Positions 1-8,784 of a stretch of DNA of 64,000 bases are shown here, piece after piece. Below the pieces are notes generated by a model. It was not told the DNA's origin, searched no databases, and was given only the letters and a program-made list of their open reading frames with translations. Positions within the stretch are counted from its first letter, which is position 1; each line of letters starts with the position of its first letter. A program made the position numbers and the translations under genes. Where the stretch lies: the NCBI RefSeq assembly GCF_001880325.1, contig NZ_CP016312.1:1550001-1614000 (forward strand), read 5' to 3'. The DNA is from Thermus brockianus (GTDB lineage Bacteria; Deinococcota; Deinococci; Deinococcales; Thermaceae).

Positions 1-312
<312 letters not shown>

Positions 313-322
313 GGGGGGCAGT

Positions 323-988
323 CTACTCCCCCTGAAGGCGCCTGACCAGGGCCTCCACCTCTTTTCGCCGGCCGCCCACGCTCCTTTCGGGGAGGAGGTT
401 CCGGAGGTAGCGGTCGGTGAGGAGGAGGTCCACGTAGGGGTAGACCGTGGCCGCCATCACCGCGTCCAGCAGGTCGGAGGGGCGGGGCTTGCGGTGGGGG
501 TCCGTGCTCATGCGGGCGAGGAGTTCGGCGAGGAGGCGGACGAAGGGCACCTCCTTTAACCCCGTGCGGGAGAGGATCTCCGCCTTGGCGGTGTGGAGGG
601 CCTCGAGGGGAGGAAGCCCCCTTAGCCTTTCCGGAAGCCCCTGGAAGGGGGAGAGGTCCGCCGGCACCTCCCAGCTTCCCCCCTGCCAGAGGAGGTCTTC
701 CCGGTAAAGCCCCCGCCCTTGCCGCCAGGCCACCTCCTGCCAAGGGCGCACCCAGTACCCTTGGGAAAGCTCGCCGAAGAGGGCTTGGAGGGCAGGGAGG
801 AGGTAGCCCGCCTTCTCCTTGGGGCCCCTTTGCGGGTAAAGGGTTTCCAGGACATGGAAGGGGCTTGCCGGGGCCAAAACCCTTCCCCTTAGGGCCTCGT
901 AGAGCCGGCCAAAGGCCTCGTGGCCCCGTTGGCCCAGGAGGTGCTTGGCCATGCGGCTTGCGTGGTTTTGGTCCAGGTAGACCAGCAC
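323..988 (-). CDS. PIN-like domain protein of unknown target
   Basis: A 221-aa soluble protein with a GTG start. The N-terminus MLVYLDQNH resembles the first strand and first acidic residue of PIN-fold nucleases. Later SDLLDAVMAA and LLLTDRYLRN (about residues 165-195) look like the second and third acidic motifs. No antitoxin-like small gene adjoins it, so it is not an obvious toxin-antitoxin pair. The GTG shares one base with the stop of the preceding YqhA-type gene (TAGTG), so the two are translationally coupled. The fold assignment rests on motif appearance only; a catalytically inactive PIN-like protein is possible. Confidence 0.5.
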   Translation of the reverse strand: MLVYLDQNHASRMAKHLLGQRGHEAFGRLYEALRGRVLAPASPFHVLETLYPQRGPKEKAGYLLPALQALFGELSQGYWVRPWQEVAWRQGRGLYREDLLWQGGSWEVPADLSPFQGLPERLRGLPPLEALHTAKAEILSRTGLKEVPFVRLLAELLARMSTDPHRKPRPSDLLDAVMAATVYPYVDLLLTDRYLRNLLPERSVGGRRKEVEALVRRLQGE

Positions 989-1431
989 TACTCCTTGGCC
1001 TTGGCGAGCCAGAGCGCCCCCGCCAAAAGGGCTACGCCCCCGGAGAAGAGGAGGAAGTCCAGGGCGCTTTGCGGCTTGAAGTCCAGCGCCTTCTCAAAGA
1101 ACTTCACCACCAGGATCATGACGATCACCTGGCCCAGCTTGGCCTTTAGGTCCGAGAGGCTTTCCACCGCCAGGATGTTCCCCATGGGAAGCGCCAAGGG
1201 GCGGATGAAAAGCTCAAAAAGGCCTAGGGAAAAGAGGAGGAAGACGGCGGCCAAAAGGGCCAGGTCCACCGCCCCCACCAAGGCGGGGAGGGCCTCTTCT
1301 AGGGGGTGGGAGAGGGCCTTTAGGGCTTCGGTAAAGGCGTTCCAGGCAAAGTAGAAGGCACCCAGGAGAAGCCCCGCCACCGGCAGGAGCATGACCCAGC
1401 GGATAAGGTGGGCCAAGGTTTCCAGGCGCAT
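988..1431 (-). CDS. YqhA/UPF0114-type inner membrane protein
   Basis: A 147-aa protein with about three or four hydrophobic segments (near residues 12-30, 55-80, 105-120, 128-142). The stretch RPLALPMGNILAVESLSDLK followed by KLGQVIVMILVVKFFEKAL matches the conserved core of the YqhA/UPF0114 family, whose function is not established. The ATG at 1431 starts only 3 nt after the TAA of the LacI-type regulator. Its own stop overlaps the start of the PIN-like gene, so the three are read as one unit. Confidence 0.75.
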   Translation of the reverse strand: MRLETLAHLIRWVMLLPVAGLLLGAFYFAWNAFTEALKALSHPLEEALPALVGAVDLALLAAVFLLFSLGLFELFIRPLALPMGNILAVESLSDLKAKLGQVIVMILVVKFFEKALDFKPQSALDFLLFSGGVALLAGALWLAKAKE

Positions 1432-1434
1432 GGC

Positions 1435-2469
1435 TTAGGGCACGTAGGGTACGGCGGGCGGGGTTCCCGTGGAGGCCCTTTCAATGAGGAGGGGCTCAAA
1501 GCGCACCTCCCGGGGGGGAGCGGCGTAGCCCTGCATCCTTTCCAGGAGAAGCTGCGCCGCCTTGGCCCCCATGGCCTCCACGGGCTGGGCGATGGTGGAA
1601 AGCCCCACCTCCTCGGCGAAGGGGTGGCCGTCAAACCCCAAGACCCTAACCTCCTGGCCCACGGTGAGGCCGAGCCTTTCCGCCTCCTCCATGACCCCTA
1701 AGGCCACCTGGTCGGCCCCGGCGAAGACGTTGAGGGGCGGGGAGCTCTTTTCCAGGAAATGGCGGAGGGCAAGCCGCCCCCCTTCGGGGGAGAGGCGGGT
1801 GGTGTAGAGGTGGTCCTCCGGGAAAGGCCTTCTCTGCTCCTTTAGCGCCTGCAAAAAGCCCGCCATGCGTTCGGCGAAGACCGTGTGGCGGAAGGCGCGG
1901 TCGGGCTCCTCCTCCACCTTCACGGCGAAAATGGCCCCGGGGAAGCGGGCCAGGTACGTGCCTGCCATGTGCCCACCCAGGAAGTTGTCCAGGTAGACCG
2001 AGTCGTACCGGGGGTTCTTGGTGTCCACCAAGACCACGGGCCGGTCCGTGGGGAGCTTTCCCCCTTCAAAGTGCTCCGTGAGGTCGTAGGAGGCGAGGAT
2101 GAGGCCGTCCGTGAGGTAGGCCAGGGTGTGGCTCTCCAAATAGCGCCTGAGCCTGGCCTCGGAGAGGATGGGGAAAAGGGCCAGGTCGTAGCGCTTTTCC
2201 AGGAGGACGCTCTCTATCCCCTCAATGAGCCTGCGGTAGAACTCCGTGGCCACGAAGGGGAGGAGGACGCTGACCGTGTAGCTCCTTCCCCCGGCGATCC
2301 TGCGGGCGTGGGGGTTGGGGGTATAGCCCAGTTCCTCCATGGCCCTTAGGACCCGGGCCCGGGTTTCCGGGCGCACCGCAGGGTGGTTGTTGAGCACGCG
2401 GCTTACCGTGCCCAGGCCTACGCCGGCCCGGGCGGCCACCTCGTGGATGGTGGGTTTCTTCTTTCTCAT
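1435..2469 (-). CDS. LacI/GalR-family transcriptional repressor
   Basis: A 344-aa regulator. Residues 5-55 form the LacI helix-turn-helix and hinge (TIHEVAARAGVGLGTVSRVL, then ELGYTPNPHARRIAGG). The rest is a periplasmic-binding-protein-like effector domain ending with the usual VLGFDGHPFAEEVGLSTI segment. The frame stays open upstream, but the ATG at 2469 puts the HTH at the usual distance from the N-terminus. Two operator-like palindromes lie 15-40 nt upstream (2484-2510), so autoregulation and control of the divergent plsY-like gene are likely. The effector is unknown; no sugar-uptake genes are in the window. Confidence 0.9.
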   Translation of the reverse strand: MRKKKPTIHEVAARAGVGLGTVSRVLNNHPAVRPETRARVLRAMEELGYTPNPHARRIAGGRSYTVSVLLPFVATEFYRRLIEGIESVLLEKRYDLALFPILSEARLRRYLESHTLAYLTDGLILASYDLTEHFEGGKLPTDRPVVLVDTKNPRYDSVYLDNFLGGHMAGTYLARFPGAIFAVKVEEEPDRAFRHTVFAERMAGFLQALKEQRRPFPEDHLYTTRLSPEGGRLALRHFLEKSSPPLNVFAGADQVALGVMEEAERLGLTVGQEVRVLGFDGHPFAEEVGLSTIAQPVEAMGAKAAQLLLERMQGYAAPPREVRFEPLLIERASTGTPPAVPYVP

Positions 2470-2483
2470 GGCCTGGCACCTGG

Positions 2484-2510
2484 ATGGAAGCGCTTCATGG
2501 AAACTTCCAT
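2484..2510. promoter_or_regulatory. Tandem LacI-type operators between divergent genes
   Basis: Two adjoining palindromes. The first, GGAAGCGCTTC (2486-2496), has the central CG dyad typical of LacI/GalR operators. The second, ATGGAAACTTCCAT (2497-2510), has perfect 6-bp arms around a 2-bp centre. They lie between the LacI-type gene (start 2469) and the divergent PlsY-like gene (start 2554). Confidence 0.6.
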
Positions 2511-2553
2511 CCTCAGGATAGGGCAACGGGAGGCCTTTTGCAAGAATGGGGGC

Positions 2554-3084
2554 ATGGGGTACGTGCTCTTGGCCTACCTCCTGGGTTCCTTGGTGGGGGG
2601 GCTTCTCTTCGTTCCCGAGGTGCGGGGGAAGGACCTTCCGGGGGGTTCTGGGGTTTTCCGGCAGAAGGGGCCCTGGGCTGCGCTTGGGGTGGTGCTCTTT
2701 GACGTGGGCAAGGGGGCCTTGGTGGGCCTTTTGACCCCCGAGGCCTGGCGTCCTTGGGCCGGGGCGGCGGTGGTGGCGGGGCACACCTGGCCCCTCTTCT
2801 TCCGCTTCCGGGGAGGCGGGGGCATCGCCCCTTCCTTGGGATTTTTTCTGGTATGGTTCCCGCGGGAGGCCCTTCTTTCCGCCCTTTTCGCCCTCTTGGT
2901 GGCGGGGGTCTACCACCTCTTTTGGTGGCGGAGGAGGCGGGGGATTTACCCCATCCCCTTTGGGGCCCTTTGGGGTTACCTGGTCTTTTTCCTGCAGGTG
3001 CCCGAGGGGGGCCGGCTTGCCGCCTTGCTGGTGGCCGTGGTGATGGCCCTAAGGGGCCTACAAATCCTGAGGGGAAGGTGGTAG
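2554..3084 (+). CDS. Divergent PlsY-like (glycerol-3-phosphate acyltransferase family) membrane protein
   Basis: A 176-aa protein with about five membrane segments. Its overall plan resembles PlsY, which transfers acyl groups from acyl-phosphate to glycerol-3-phosphate. The GSG of motif 1 is present but is followed by VFRQKG instead of the N-x-G-A-T-N pattern. Motif 2 reads GHTWPLFFRFRGGGG, keeping GH but replacing the usual GGK lysine by glycine. The ATG at 2554 begins at the first membrane segment. It faces the LacI-type regulator across tandem operators. It may be a degenerate paralogue with altered or lost catalysis; ordinary PlsY activity should not be assumed. Confidence 0.6.
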   Translation: MGYVLLAYLLGSLVGGLLFVPEVRGKDLPGGSGVFRQKGPWAALGVVLFDVGKGALVGLLTPEAWRPWAGAAVVAGHTWPLFFRFRGGGGIAPSLGFFLVWFPREALLSALFALLVAGVYHLFWWRRRRGIYPIPFGALWGYLVFFLQVPEGGRLAALLVAVVMALRGLQILRGRW

Positions 3085-3093
3085 CTTTGGGGC

Positions 3094-3888
3094 ATGAAGA
3101 TCCTGAGGTTTAACGGCGGGCGCTGGGGCATTCTGGAAGGGGAGCTGGTCCTGGAGACGGATGGCCCCGGGGGGAACCCCACGGGCCGGCGCTACGATCT
3201 GGCCTCGGTCAGGCTGCTCGTGCCGGCAACCCCCAGCAAGATCGTCTGCGTGGGGCGGAACTACAGGGAGCATATCCGGGAGATGGGGCACGATTTCGGC
3301 CACGACCTCCCCAAGGAGCCCGGGCTTTTCCTCAAGGCCCCCAACACCCTGGCCCACCCGGGCAACCCCATGGACCCTTGGAACACGGGGGACGCCGTGC
3401 CCTATCCCTTCTTTACCGAGGAGCTCCACTACGAGGGGGAGCTTGCCGTGGTGGTGGGGGACCGCATGCGGAACGTTCCCCCCGAGAAGGCCCTGGACCA
3501 CGTCCTGGGCTACACGGTGGCCGTGGACATCACCGCCCGGGACGCCCAGAAGAAGGACCTGCAGTGGGTAAGGGCCAAGAGCGCCGATAAGTTCCTGCCC
3601 CTGGGGCCTTGGCTGGAAACCGATTTGGACCCGCAAAACGTCTGGATTCGCACCTACGTGAACGGGGAACTCCGGCAGGAGGGACATACCTCAGAGATGA
3701 TCTTCAGCGTGGCGGAGATCCTTTCCTACATCTCCACCTTCATGACCCTAGAGCCCTTGGACGTGGTCCTCACCGGCACCCCGGAAGGGGTGGGGGCCTT
3801 GAAGCCCGGGGACCGCCTCGAGGTGGCGGTGGAAGGGATAGGCACCCTCCACACCCGCATCGGCCCCAAGGAGGCACAGCCGTGGTGA
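3094..3888 (+). CDS. Fumarylacetoacetate hydrolase (FAH) family protein
   Basis: A 264-aa enzyme of the FAH/HpaG superfamily, which hydrolyses or isomerises C-C bonds in acylpyruvates and related aromatic-catabolite intermediates. Expected metal ligands appear in [13 protein letters not shown] and [23 protein letters not shown] and the C-terminal [15 protein letters not shown] are family hallmarks. It begins 9 nt after the plsY-like gene and overlaps the next gene by 7 nt, so it belongs to the plus-strand operon running to purD. The substrate cannot be read from sequence. Confidence 0.85.
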   Translation: MKILRFNGGRWGILEGELVLETDGPGGNPTGRRYDLASVRLLVPATPSKIVCVGRNYREHIREMGHDFGHDLPKEPGLFLKAPNTLAHPGNPMDPWNTGDAVPYPFFTEELHYEGELAVVVGDRMRNVPPEKALDHVLGYTVAVDITARDAQKKDLQWVRAKSADKFLPLGPWLETDLDPQNVWIRTYVNGELRQEGHTSEMIFSVAEILSYISTFMTLEPLDVVLTGTPEGVGALKPGDRLEVAVEGIGTLHTRIGPKEAQPW

Positions 3889-4781
3889 GGGTTTTGGACC
3901 TGGGGTTCCAGGGGGTGGAAAGGGTGATCGCCAGCTTCCTCCTGGATACCCCCGTGGGGCCCGTCCTGATAGAAACCGGTCCCGAGAGCACCTACGCCCG
4001 CCTGGAGGAGGGGCTCAGGGCCCACGGGGTGGAGCCCGGGGCGGTGCGCCACGTCTTCGTCACCCACATCCACCTGGACCACGCCGGGGCCGCCTGGCGC
4101 TTGGCGGAGCTCGGGGCCACGGTCTACGTCCACCCCAAGGGGGCACCCCACCTGGTGGACCCCTCCAGGCTTTTGGCCTCGGCGGAGCGCATCTATGGGG
4201 AGCTCCTTAAGCCCCTCTGGGGGGAGCTAAAGGGCATCCCCCCGGAAAGGGTGCGGGTCTTGGGGGACGGGGAGGTGGTGGACCTGGGCGGGGTGAGGGT
4301 GCAGGCGTTGGAAACCCTGGGCCACGCCTCCCACCACCACGCCTACCTGGTGGACGGGGTGGTCTTTGCCGGGGACATCGCTGGGGTGCGCATCGCCCCG
4401 GGGCCGGTGCTCCCCCCCACACCCCCGCCGGACATCCACCTGGAAAGCTGGTACGCCTCCTTGGACCGCCTCCTTTCCTTGCGCCCTGAGGCCCTTTACC
4501 TCACCCACTTTGGGGTTTACCGGGACGTGGAGGCGCACCTTCTCGCCTTGCGCCAGGCCCTGGAGGACTGGGCGGGCTGGACGCTAAGCCGCCTCAGGGA
4601 GGGCCTATCCCAAGAGGAGATGACCCGGCGTTTTGAGGCCTACTGGCGGGAGGGCCTGAAGCGGGCGGGGGTGGACGAGGCGGGGATGCGCCTGTACGAG
4701 CTCGCCGACCCCCCCTATATGAACCTGCAGGGGCTGGTGCGCTACTGGCAGAAACACCACCCCGAGGCCTTGGAGGGGTAG
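3882..4781 (+). CDS. Metallo-beta-lactamase-fold hydrolase
   Basis: A 299-aa protein with the di-zinc motif THIHLDHAG, a later [13 protein letters not shown] segment (third histidine), FAGDIAGV (bridging aspartate) and LTHFGVY (last histidine). The GTG at 3882 is chosen because AAGGAGG ends 7 nt upstream; GTG 3885 directly follows and is the alternative. The extra helical C-terminus (about 240-299) is common in hydrolase and lactonase-like members. It overlaps the FAH gene and abuts purN with no spacer. Glyoxalase II, lactonase or another thioester/ester hydrolase are all possible. Confidence 0.8.
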   Translation: MVRVLDLGFQGVERVIASFLLDTPVGPVLIETGPESTYARLEEGLRAHGVEPGAVRHVFVTHIHLDHAGAAWRLAELGATVYVHPKGAPHLVDPSRLLASAERIYGELLKPLWGELKGIPPERVRVLGDGEVVDLGGVRVQALETLGHASHHHAYLVDGVVFAGDIAGVRIAPGPVLPPTPPPDIHLESWYASLDRLLSLRPEALYLTHFGVYRDVEAHLLALRQALEDWAGWTLSRLREGLSQEEMTRRFEAYWREGLKRAGVDEAGMRLYELADPPYMNLQGLVRYWQKHHPEALEG

Positions 4782-5654
4782 ATGGCCTGGCCCTTTCCCC
4801 TGGGCCATAGGGCCCGGATGGCGGTCCTGGCCTCCGGGAGGGGGACGAACCTGCAGGCCCTCCTGGAGGCCTTCCCCCCTGGGAACCCCTTAGGGGAGGT
4901 GGTCCTGGTCCTTTCCGACAACCCCGAGGCCCCCGCCCTGGAGCGGGCCAGGAGGCGGGGGGTGCGGGCGGAGGCCCTCCCCTGGCGGGGGCGGAAGGCC
5001 TTTGAGGGGGAGGCCCAGGCCCTCCTGCGGGCCATGGGGGTGGACGTGGTCCTCCTCGCCGGCTTCATGCGCCTCCTCTCCCCGGGTTTCGTGGAGGCGT
5101 GGTACGGCCGCCTCCTCAACATCCACCCCTCCCTTCTCCCCGCCTATCCCGGCCTCCACGTGCACCGGCGGGTCCTCGAGGCTGGGGAAAAGGAGACGGG
5201 CTCCACGGTCCACTTCGTGGACCAGGGGGTGGACACGGGGCCCATCGTCCTCCAGGGGCGGGTGCCCATCCTCCCCGGGGACGGGGAGGCGGAGGTGGAG
5301 GCCCGGGTCCTGCGCCTGGAGCACTGGCTCTATCCCAGGGCGGTGCGCCTGCTCCTTTTAGGCCTGGCCCGGCCCCCCGAGGCCTTTGGGGAGCTGCGGG
5401 GGGCGCTTTACGCCCTGCCCCCAGGGGAGCGCGCCCTTTCCGCCCGGGCCCTTGCCGCCCTGGCCCTTTGGGGGAAGGAAAGCCTTTGGCCCGAGGCCCT
5501 TGCCGCTTCCCGGAACCCTTGGGTCCGGGGGGCTTGGCTCCTCGCCCATCTCCTCGCCGCGCCCCACCTGCCCCTGCGGGAGGAGCTCGCCGCCTTGCCC
5601 GAGGTGGGAGGGGCGGCCCTGGCGCTTTGGGAGCGGGTAGAATCCCCTCTATGA
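4782..5654 (+). CDS. purN: Phosphoribosylglycinamide formyltransferase (GART) with C-terminal extension
   Basis: Transfers a formyl group from 10-formyl-THF to GAR in purine synthesis. The core is canonical: VLASGRGTNLQALL (substrate loop), NIHPSLLPAYPG (N113, H115) and DQGVDTGPI (catalytic D151). The usual ~190-200-residue body ends near YPRAVRLLLLG. About 90 further Ala/Leu/Pro-rich residues follow, absent from most PurN proteins. ATG 4782 abuts the preceding TAG, with GGAGGGG just upstream; ATG 4818 would give a more typical N-terminus. The TGA overlaps purD (ATGA). Confidence 0.92.
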   Translation: MAWPFPLGHRARMAVLASGRGTNLQALLEAFPPGNPLGEVVLVLSDNPEAPALERARRRGVRAEALPWRGRKAFEGEAQALLRAMGVDVVLLAGFMRLLSPGFVEAWYGRLLNIHPSLLPAYPGLHVHRRVLEAGEKETGSTVHFVDQGVDTGPIVLQGRVPILPGDGEAEVEARVLRLEHWLYPRAVRLLLLGLARPPEAFGELRGALYALPPGERALSARALAALALWGKESLWPEALAASRNPWVRGAWLLAHLLAAPHLPLREELAALPEVGGAALALWERVESPL

Positions 5655-6898
5655 GGGTCCTGGTGGTGGGCAGCGGGGGGCGGGAGCACGCCCTCCTTTG
5701 GAAGGCGGCGCAAAGCCCCCTTGTGGAGAAGCTTTACGCCGCCCCCGGCAACGCCGGGATGGCGGCCTTGGCGGAGCTCGTTCCCTGGAATGGGGACGTG
5801 GAGGCCTTGGCGGAATGGGCCTTGGCCGAGGGCATAGACCTCACCCTGGTGGGCCCCGAGGCTCCCCTGGTGGAGGGGATTGCCGACGCCTTCTTGGAGC
5901 GGGGCCTGAAGATCTTCGGCCCCACGCAAAAGGCGGCCATGATTGAGGGCTCCAAGGCCTTCGCCAAGGAGCTTATGCAGCGCCACGGCATCCCCACGGC
6001 CCGCTACCGGGTCTTCACCGAGGCCCTCGAGGCCCTGGAGTACCTGGAGGAGGTGGGGGTGCCCATCGTGGTGAAGGACTCGGGGCTCGCCGCCGGCAAG
6101 GGGGTCACGGTGGCCTTTGACCTGCACCAGGCCAAGCAGGCGGTCCTAAACCTCCTCTCGGGCCCCGAAGGGGGGGAGGTGGTCATTGAGGAATACCTGG
6201 AAGGGGAGGAGGCCACGGTCCTGGCCCTAACCGATGGGGAAACCATCCTGCCCCTCCTTCCCTCCCAGGACCACAAGCGCCTTTTGGACGGGGACCAGGG
6301 CCCCATGACCGGGGGGATGGGGGCGGTGGCCCCGTACCCCATGGACCCCGCCACCCTGCGCCGGGTGGAGGAGGAGATCCTGAAGCCCTTGATCCGGGGC
6401 CTCCGGGCGGAGGGGGTGGTCTACCGGGGGGTGGTCTACGCCGGGCTCATGCTCACCCGGGAGGGCCCCAAGGTCCTGGAGTTCAACGCCCGCTTCGGCG
6501 ACCCCGAGGCGCAGGCGGTCCTTCCCCTTCTGCAAAACGACCTGGTGGAGCTCGCCCTTAAGGTGGCCGAGGGGAGGCTTGCGGGAACCGGGCTTTCCTG
6601 GAAGGAAGGGGCCGCCGCCTGCGTGGTCCTGGCCGCCCCCGGCTACCCCGAGTCCCCCAAAAAGGGCATCCCCCTCCACGTGCCCGAGCCCCCGGAAGGG
6701 GTCCTGGTCTTCCATGCGGGCACCCGGTGGGAGGGGGGGCGGCTTGTGAGCGCCGGGGGTAGGGTGCTGAACCTGGTGGGCCTGGGGCAGGACCTAGAGG
6801 AGGCTTTGGCCCGGGCCTACGCCTTCGTCCCCCAGGTGGGCTTCCCGGGGGCGGTTTACCGGAAGGACATCGGGCGGAGGGCCCTTAGGGCCCGCTAG
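5651..6898 (+). CDS. purD: Phosphoribosylamine-glycine ligase
   Basis: ATP-grasp enzyme that joins phosphoribosylamine and glycine to form GAR, the step just before PurN. The 415 residues begin MRVLVVGSGGREHALLWK, the PurD N-terminal signature. PIVVKDSGLAAGKGVTVA (ATP-grasp loop), GGMGAVAPYP and LEFNARFGDPEAQ (metal and ATP site) are all present. The reading frame is open far upstream, but the ATG at 5651, in a 4-nt overlap with the purN stop, matches the family N-terminus. Its stop overlaps that of the convergent exonuclease gene (CTAG, 6895-6898). Confidence 0.96.
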   Translation: MRVLVVGSGGREHALLWKAAQSPLVEKLYAAPGNAGMAALAELVPWNGDVEALAEWALAEGIDLTLVGPEAPLVEGIADAFLERGLKIFGPTQKAAMIEGSKAFAKELMQRHGIPTARYRVFTEALEALEYLEEVGVPIVVKDSGLAAGKGVTVAFDLHQAKQAVLNLLSGPEGGEVVIEEYLEGEEATVLALTDGETILPLLPSQDHKRLLDGDQGPMTGGMGAVAPYPMDPATLRRVEEEILKPLIRGLRAEGVVYRGVVYAGLMLTREGPKVLEFNARFGDPEAQAVLPLLQNDLVELALKVAEGRLAGTGLSWKEGAAACVVLAAPGYPESPKKGIPLHVPEPPEGVLVFHAGTRWEGGRLVSAGGRVLNLVGLGQDLEEALARAYAFVPQVGFPGAVYRKDIGRRALRAR

Positions 6899-8784
6899 TA
6901 CTTGAGCCGGGCCAAGGGAAGCCTTTGGCAGGCGGCGAGCACCGCCCCTAGGGTGGCGTAGCCCCGTTCCTTCAGGAGGGGCACCATGCGGGCGAAGACC
7001 TCGGCGGTCATGAGGGCGTCCCCGAGGGCGGTGTGCCGTCCCAGGACGGGGACCCCGAAGCGCTCCGCTAAGGCCTCGAGGCGGTGGTCCTTGAGGTCGG
7101 GGAAGAGGAGGTGGGCGAGGAGGAGGGTGTCCACCAAAGGGGGCTCCCCCACCCCCACCTTCCGCAGGAAGGCCAGGTCAAAGGCCCCGTTGTGGGCCAG
7201 GAGCACCGTGTCCTCCAGGAAGGCCTTGAAGGCGGGGAGGACCTCTTCCAGCTTGGGCTTGCCCTTGAGCATCTCCCAGGTGAGGCCGTGGACCTCGGTG
7301 GCCGCCTGGGGAATGGGCCGCCCCGGGTCCACCAGGGCTTCAAAGGTTTCCTGGTAGAGCACCTTCCGCCCCAGGACGTGCACCGCCCCCAGGGCGACGA
7401 TGGCGTCCTTTCCCGGGTCCAGCCCCGTGGTTTCCAGGTCAAAGGCGGTGTAGAGCAGGCCCTCCAAGGGGGCTTCCTCCAGGGCCTCGGGCACCTGGAG
7501 AAGGGCGGGGTCCACCACCTCGGCCCGGGGCGGGGGTCCTTTGGGGAGGGGGGTGCTTGGGGCTTCCCTGGCCGGCAGGAGGAGGTGGAGCCGGCTCCCC
7601 TCCCGCCAAAGGCTTCCCAGGCCGGCCTCCACCGCCTCCTGCAGGAGGGGGTGGGGCTTCGGGGCGGGGTGGGGGAAGCTTAGGGTGAGGCGGAAGAGGT
7701 TCCCCTGCCGTTCCCCTTCCAGGAAGACCTCCTCTTCCTCGCGCAAGGTGGCGGCAAGCCCCCGGGCCAGGGCGTAGGTGTCCGCCTGCACCAAAAGCCC
7801 CTCGGCCCCTTCCTTTAGGGAAAACCCTGGGGAAAGCCCCGCCTCCCGCTCCAGGGCCTCCGCCAACAGGGGAAGGAGGTCTTCCGCCCGCACCTCCTCC
7901 GCCCGCGCCGGGGCCTTGAGCGCCTCCACCAGGCGGGAAAGGGCCTCCGCCGTGGCCCGGGCCTGGCGGAGGAGGGGGGCGAGGGCCCCGGGGGCTTCCC
8001 CTTCCAGCACCTCCACCAGGGCCTTCAGGCCCGCCATCTTATCCTTGAGCGCATGGAGGGCTTCCCCCTCGAGGCCCCCCTCCTCCTTGGGCCTTTCCAA
8101 GAGGAGCAAAAAGCCCGCCTCTCCCCTTAGGGGCACCGCCTGGAGGCGCAAGGGCCCCGTGGGGCCCTGGGCCAGGAAGCGTTCCTCGGGAAGGGCCAGG
8201 GCGTGGGCAAGAAGCCCCCGGTCCAGGAGGCCAAAGAGGCTTTTGCCCGCCCCAAGCCCCTCCCCGAGGAGCCCGCGCGCCGGGGGGTTGTAGAGGAGGA
8301 CCTGGCCCTTGGGGTTTGCCAGGACCACCCCTTGGGGCAGGTGGGCGATGAGGGCCCCCAGAACCTCCCGTTCCCGCTCCAGGAGGGCTTTGGCCTCGGC
8401 GATGCGGGCCTCCACCTCCTTTTCTAAAGCCTCCTTTTCCTCGGCCAGGCGGTTGATGAGCCTGGCCAGGGCCTGGAGCTCAAAGGGTCCTCTAAGGCGC
8501 AGGCGGTGGCCGGGGTTGGCCAGGAGGACCTCCGCCTCCTGGCCCAGGGCCCGGGTGGCGGCCAGGTACCCGAGGAAGAGGGGGTGGAGGAGGGCGGCCA
8601 GCACCAGGGCGAAGAGGAGGCCTAGGAAGAGGAGGAGGAAGGCCTTCTCCTGGGCCACCCGGAGAAGCTCCCGTGCGAGCTCCTCTTCCCCCTGGAGGAG
8701 GAGGAAAAGCCCTGCCCCCACCGTTCCCCCCACCAGGAGGAGGCCCAAGAGGAGGGCGCCCAGAAAGCGCAAGGCCTCCCTCAT
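6895..8784 (-). CDS. Membrane sensor-like PAS/pseudo-histidine-kinase fused to DnaQ-type 3'-5' exonuclease
   Basis: A 629-aa fusion. Residues 1-75 hold two membrane segments. A HAMP-like and coiled-coil stretch (80-140) leads to a PAS-like domain (about 140-225, LIAHLPQGVVLANPKGQVLLY). A kinase-like dimerisation helix keeps a histidine (LHALKDKMAGLKALVEVL), but the following ATPase-like part has no recognisable N-box or DxGxG. Residues 447-629 are a DEDDh exonuclease: FDLETTG (ExoI), AHNGAFDLAFL (ExoII), HTALGDALMTAEVF (ExoIII). It is last in the sensor operon, in an ATGA overlap with the receiver-only regulator. Nuclease chemistry is well supported; the substrate and the signalling role are unknown. 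Confidence 0.85.
   Translation of the reverse strand: MREALRFLGALLLGLLLVGGTVGAGLFLLLQGEEELARELLRVAQEKAFLLLFLGLLFALVLAALLHPLFLGYLAATRALGQEAEVLLANPGHRLRLRGPFELQALARLINRLAEEKEALEKEVEARIAEAKALLEREREVLGALIAHLPQGVVLANPKGQVLLYNPPARGLLGEGLGAGKSLFGLLDRGLLAHALALPEERFLAQGPTGPLRLQAVPLRGEAGFLLLLERPKEEGGLEGEALHALKDKMAGLKALVEVLEGEAPGALAPLLRQARATAEALSRLVEALKAPARAEEVRAEDLLPLLAEALEREAGLSPGFSLKEGAEGLLVQADTYALARGLAATLREEEEVFLEGERQGNLFRLTLSFPHPAPKPHPLLQEAVEAGLGSLWREGSRLHLLLPAREAPSTPLPKGPPPRAEVVDPALLQVPEALEEAPLEGLLYTAFDLETTGLDPGKDAIVALGAVHVLGRKVLYQETFEALVDPGRPIPQAATEVHGLTWEMLKGKPKLEEVLPAFKAFLEDTVLLAHNGAFDLAFLRKVGVGEPPLVDTLLLAHLLFPDLKDHRLEALAERFGVPVLGRHTALGDALMTAEVFARMVPLLKERGYATLGAVLAACQRLPLARLKY

Noticed and set aside
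323..988. Toxin of a toxin-antitoxin pair
   Set aside because: The PIN-like protein is longer than VapC toxins and has no small antitoxin gene next to it; its neighbour is a YqhA-type membrane protein.
2470..2916. Extension of the LacI-type frame to 493 residues
   Set aside because: The added N-terminus is Gly/Pro/Lys-rich, antisense to the PlsY-like gene, and would place the HTH about 150 residues in. The ATG at 2469 fits the family.
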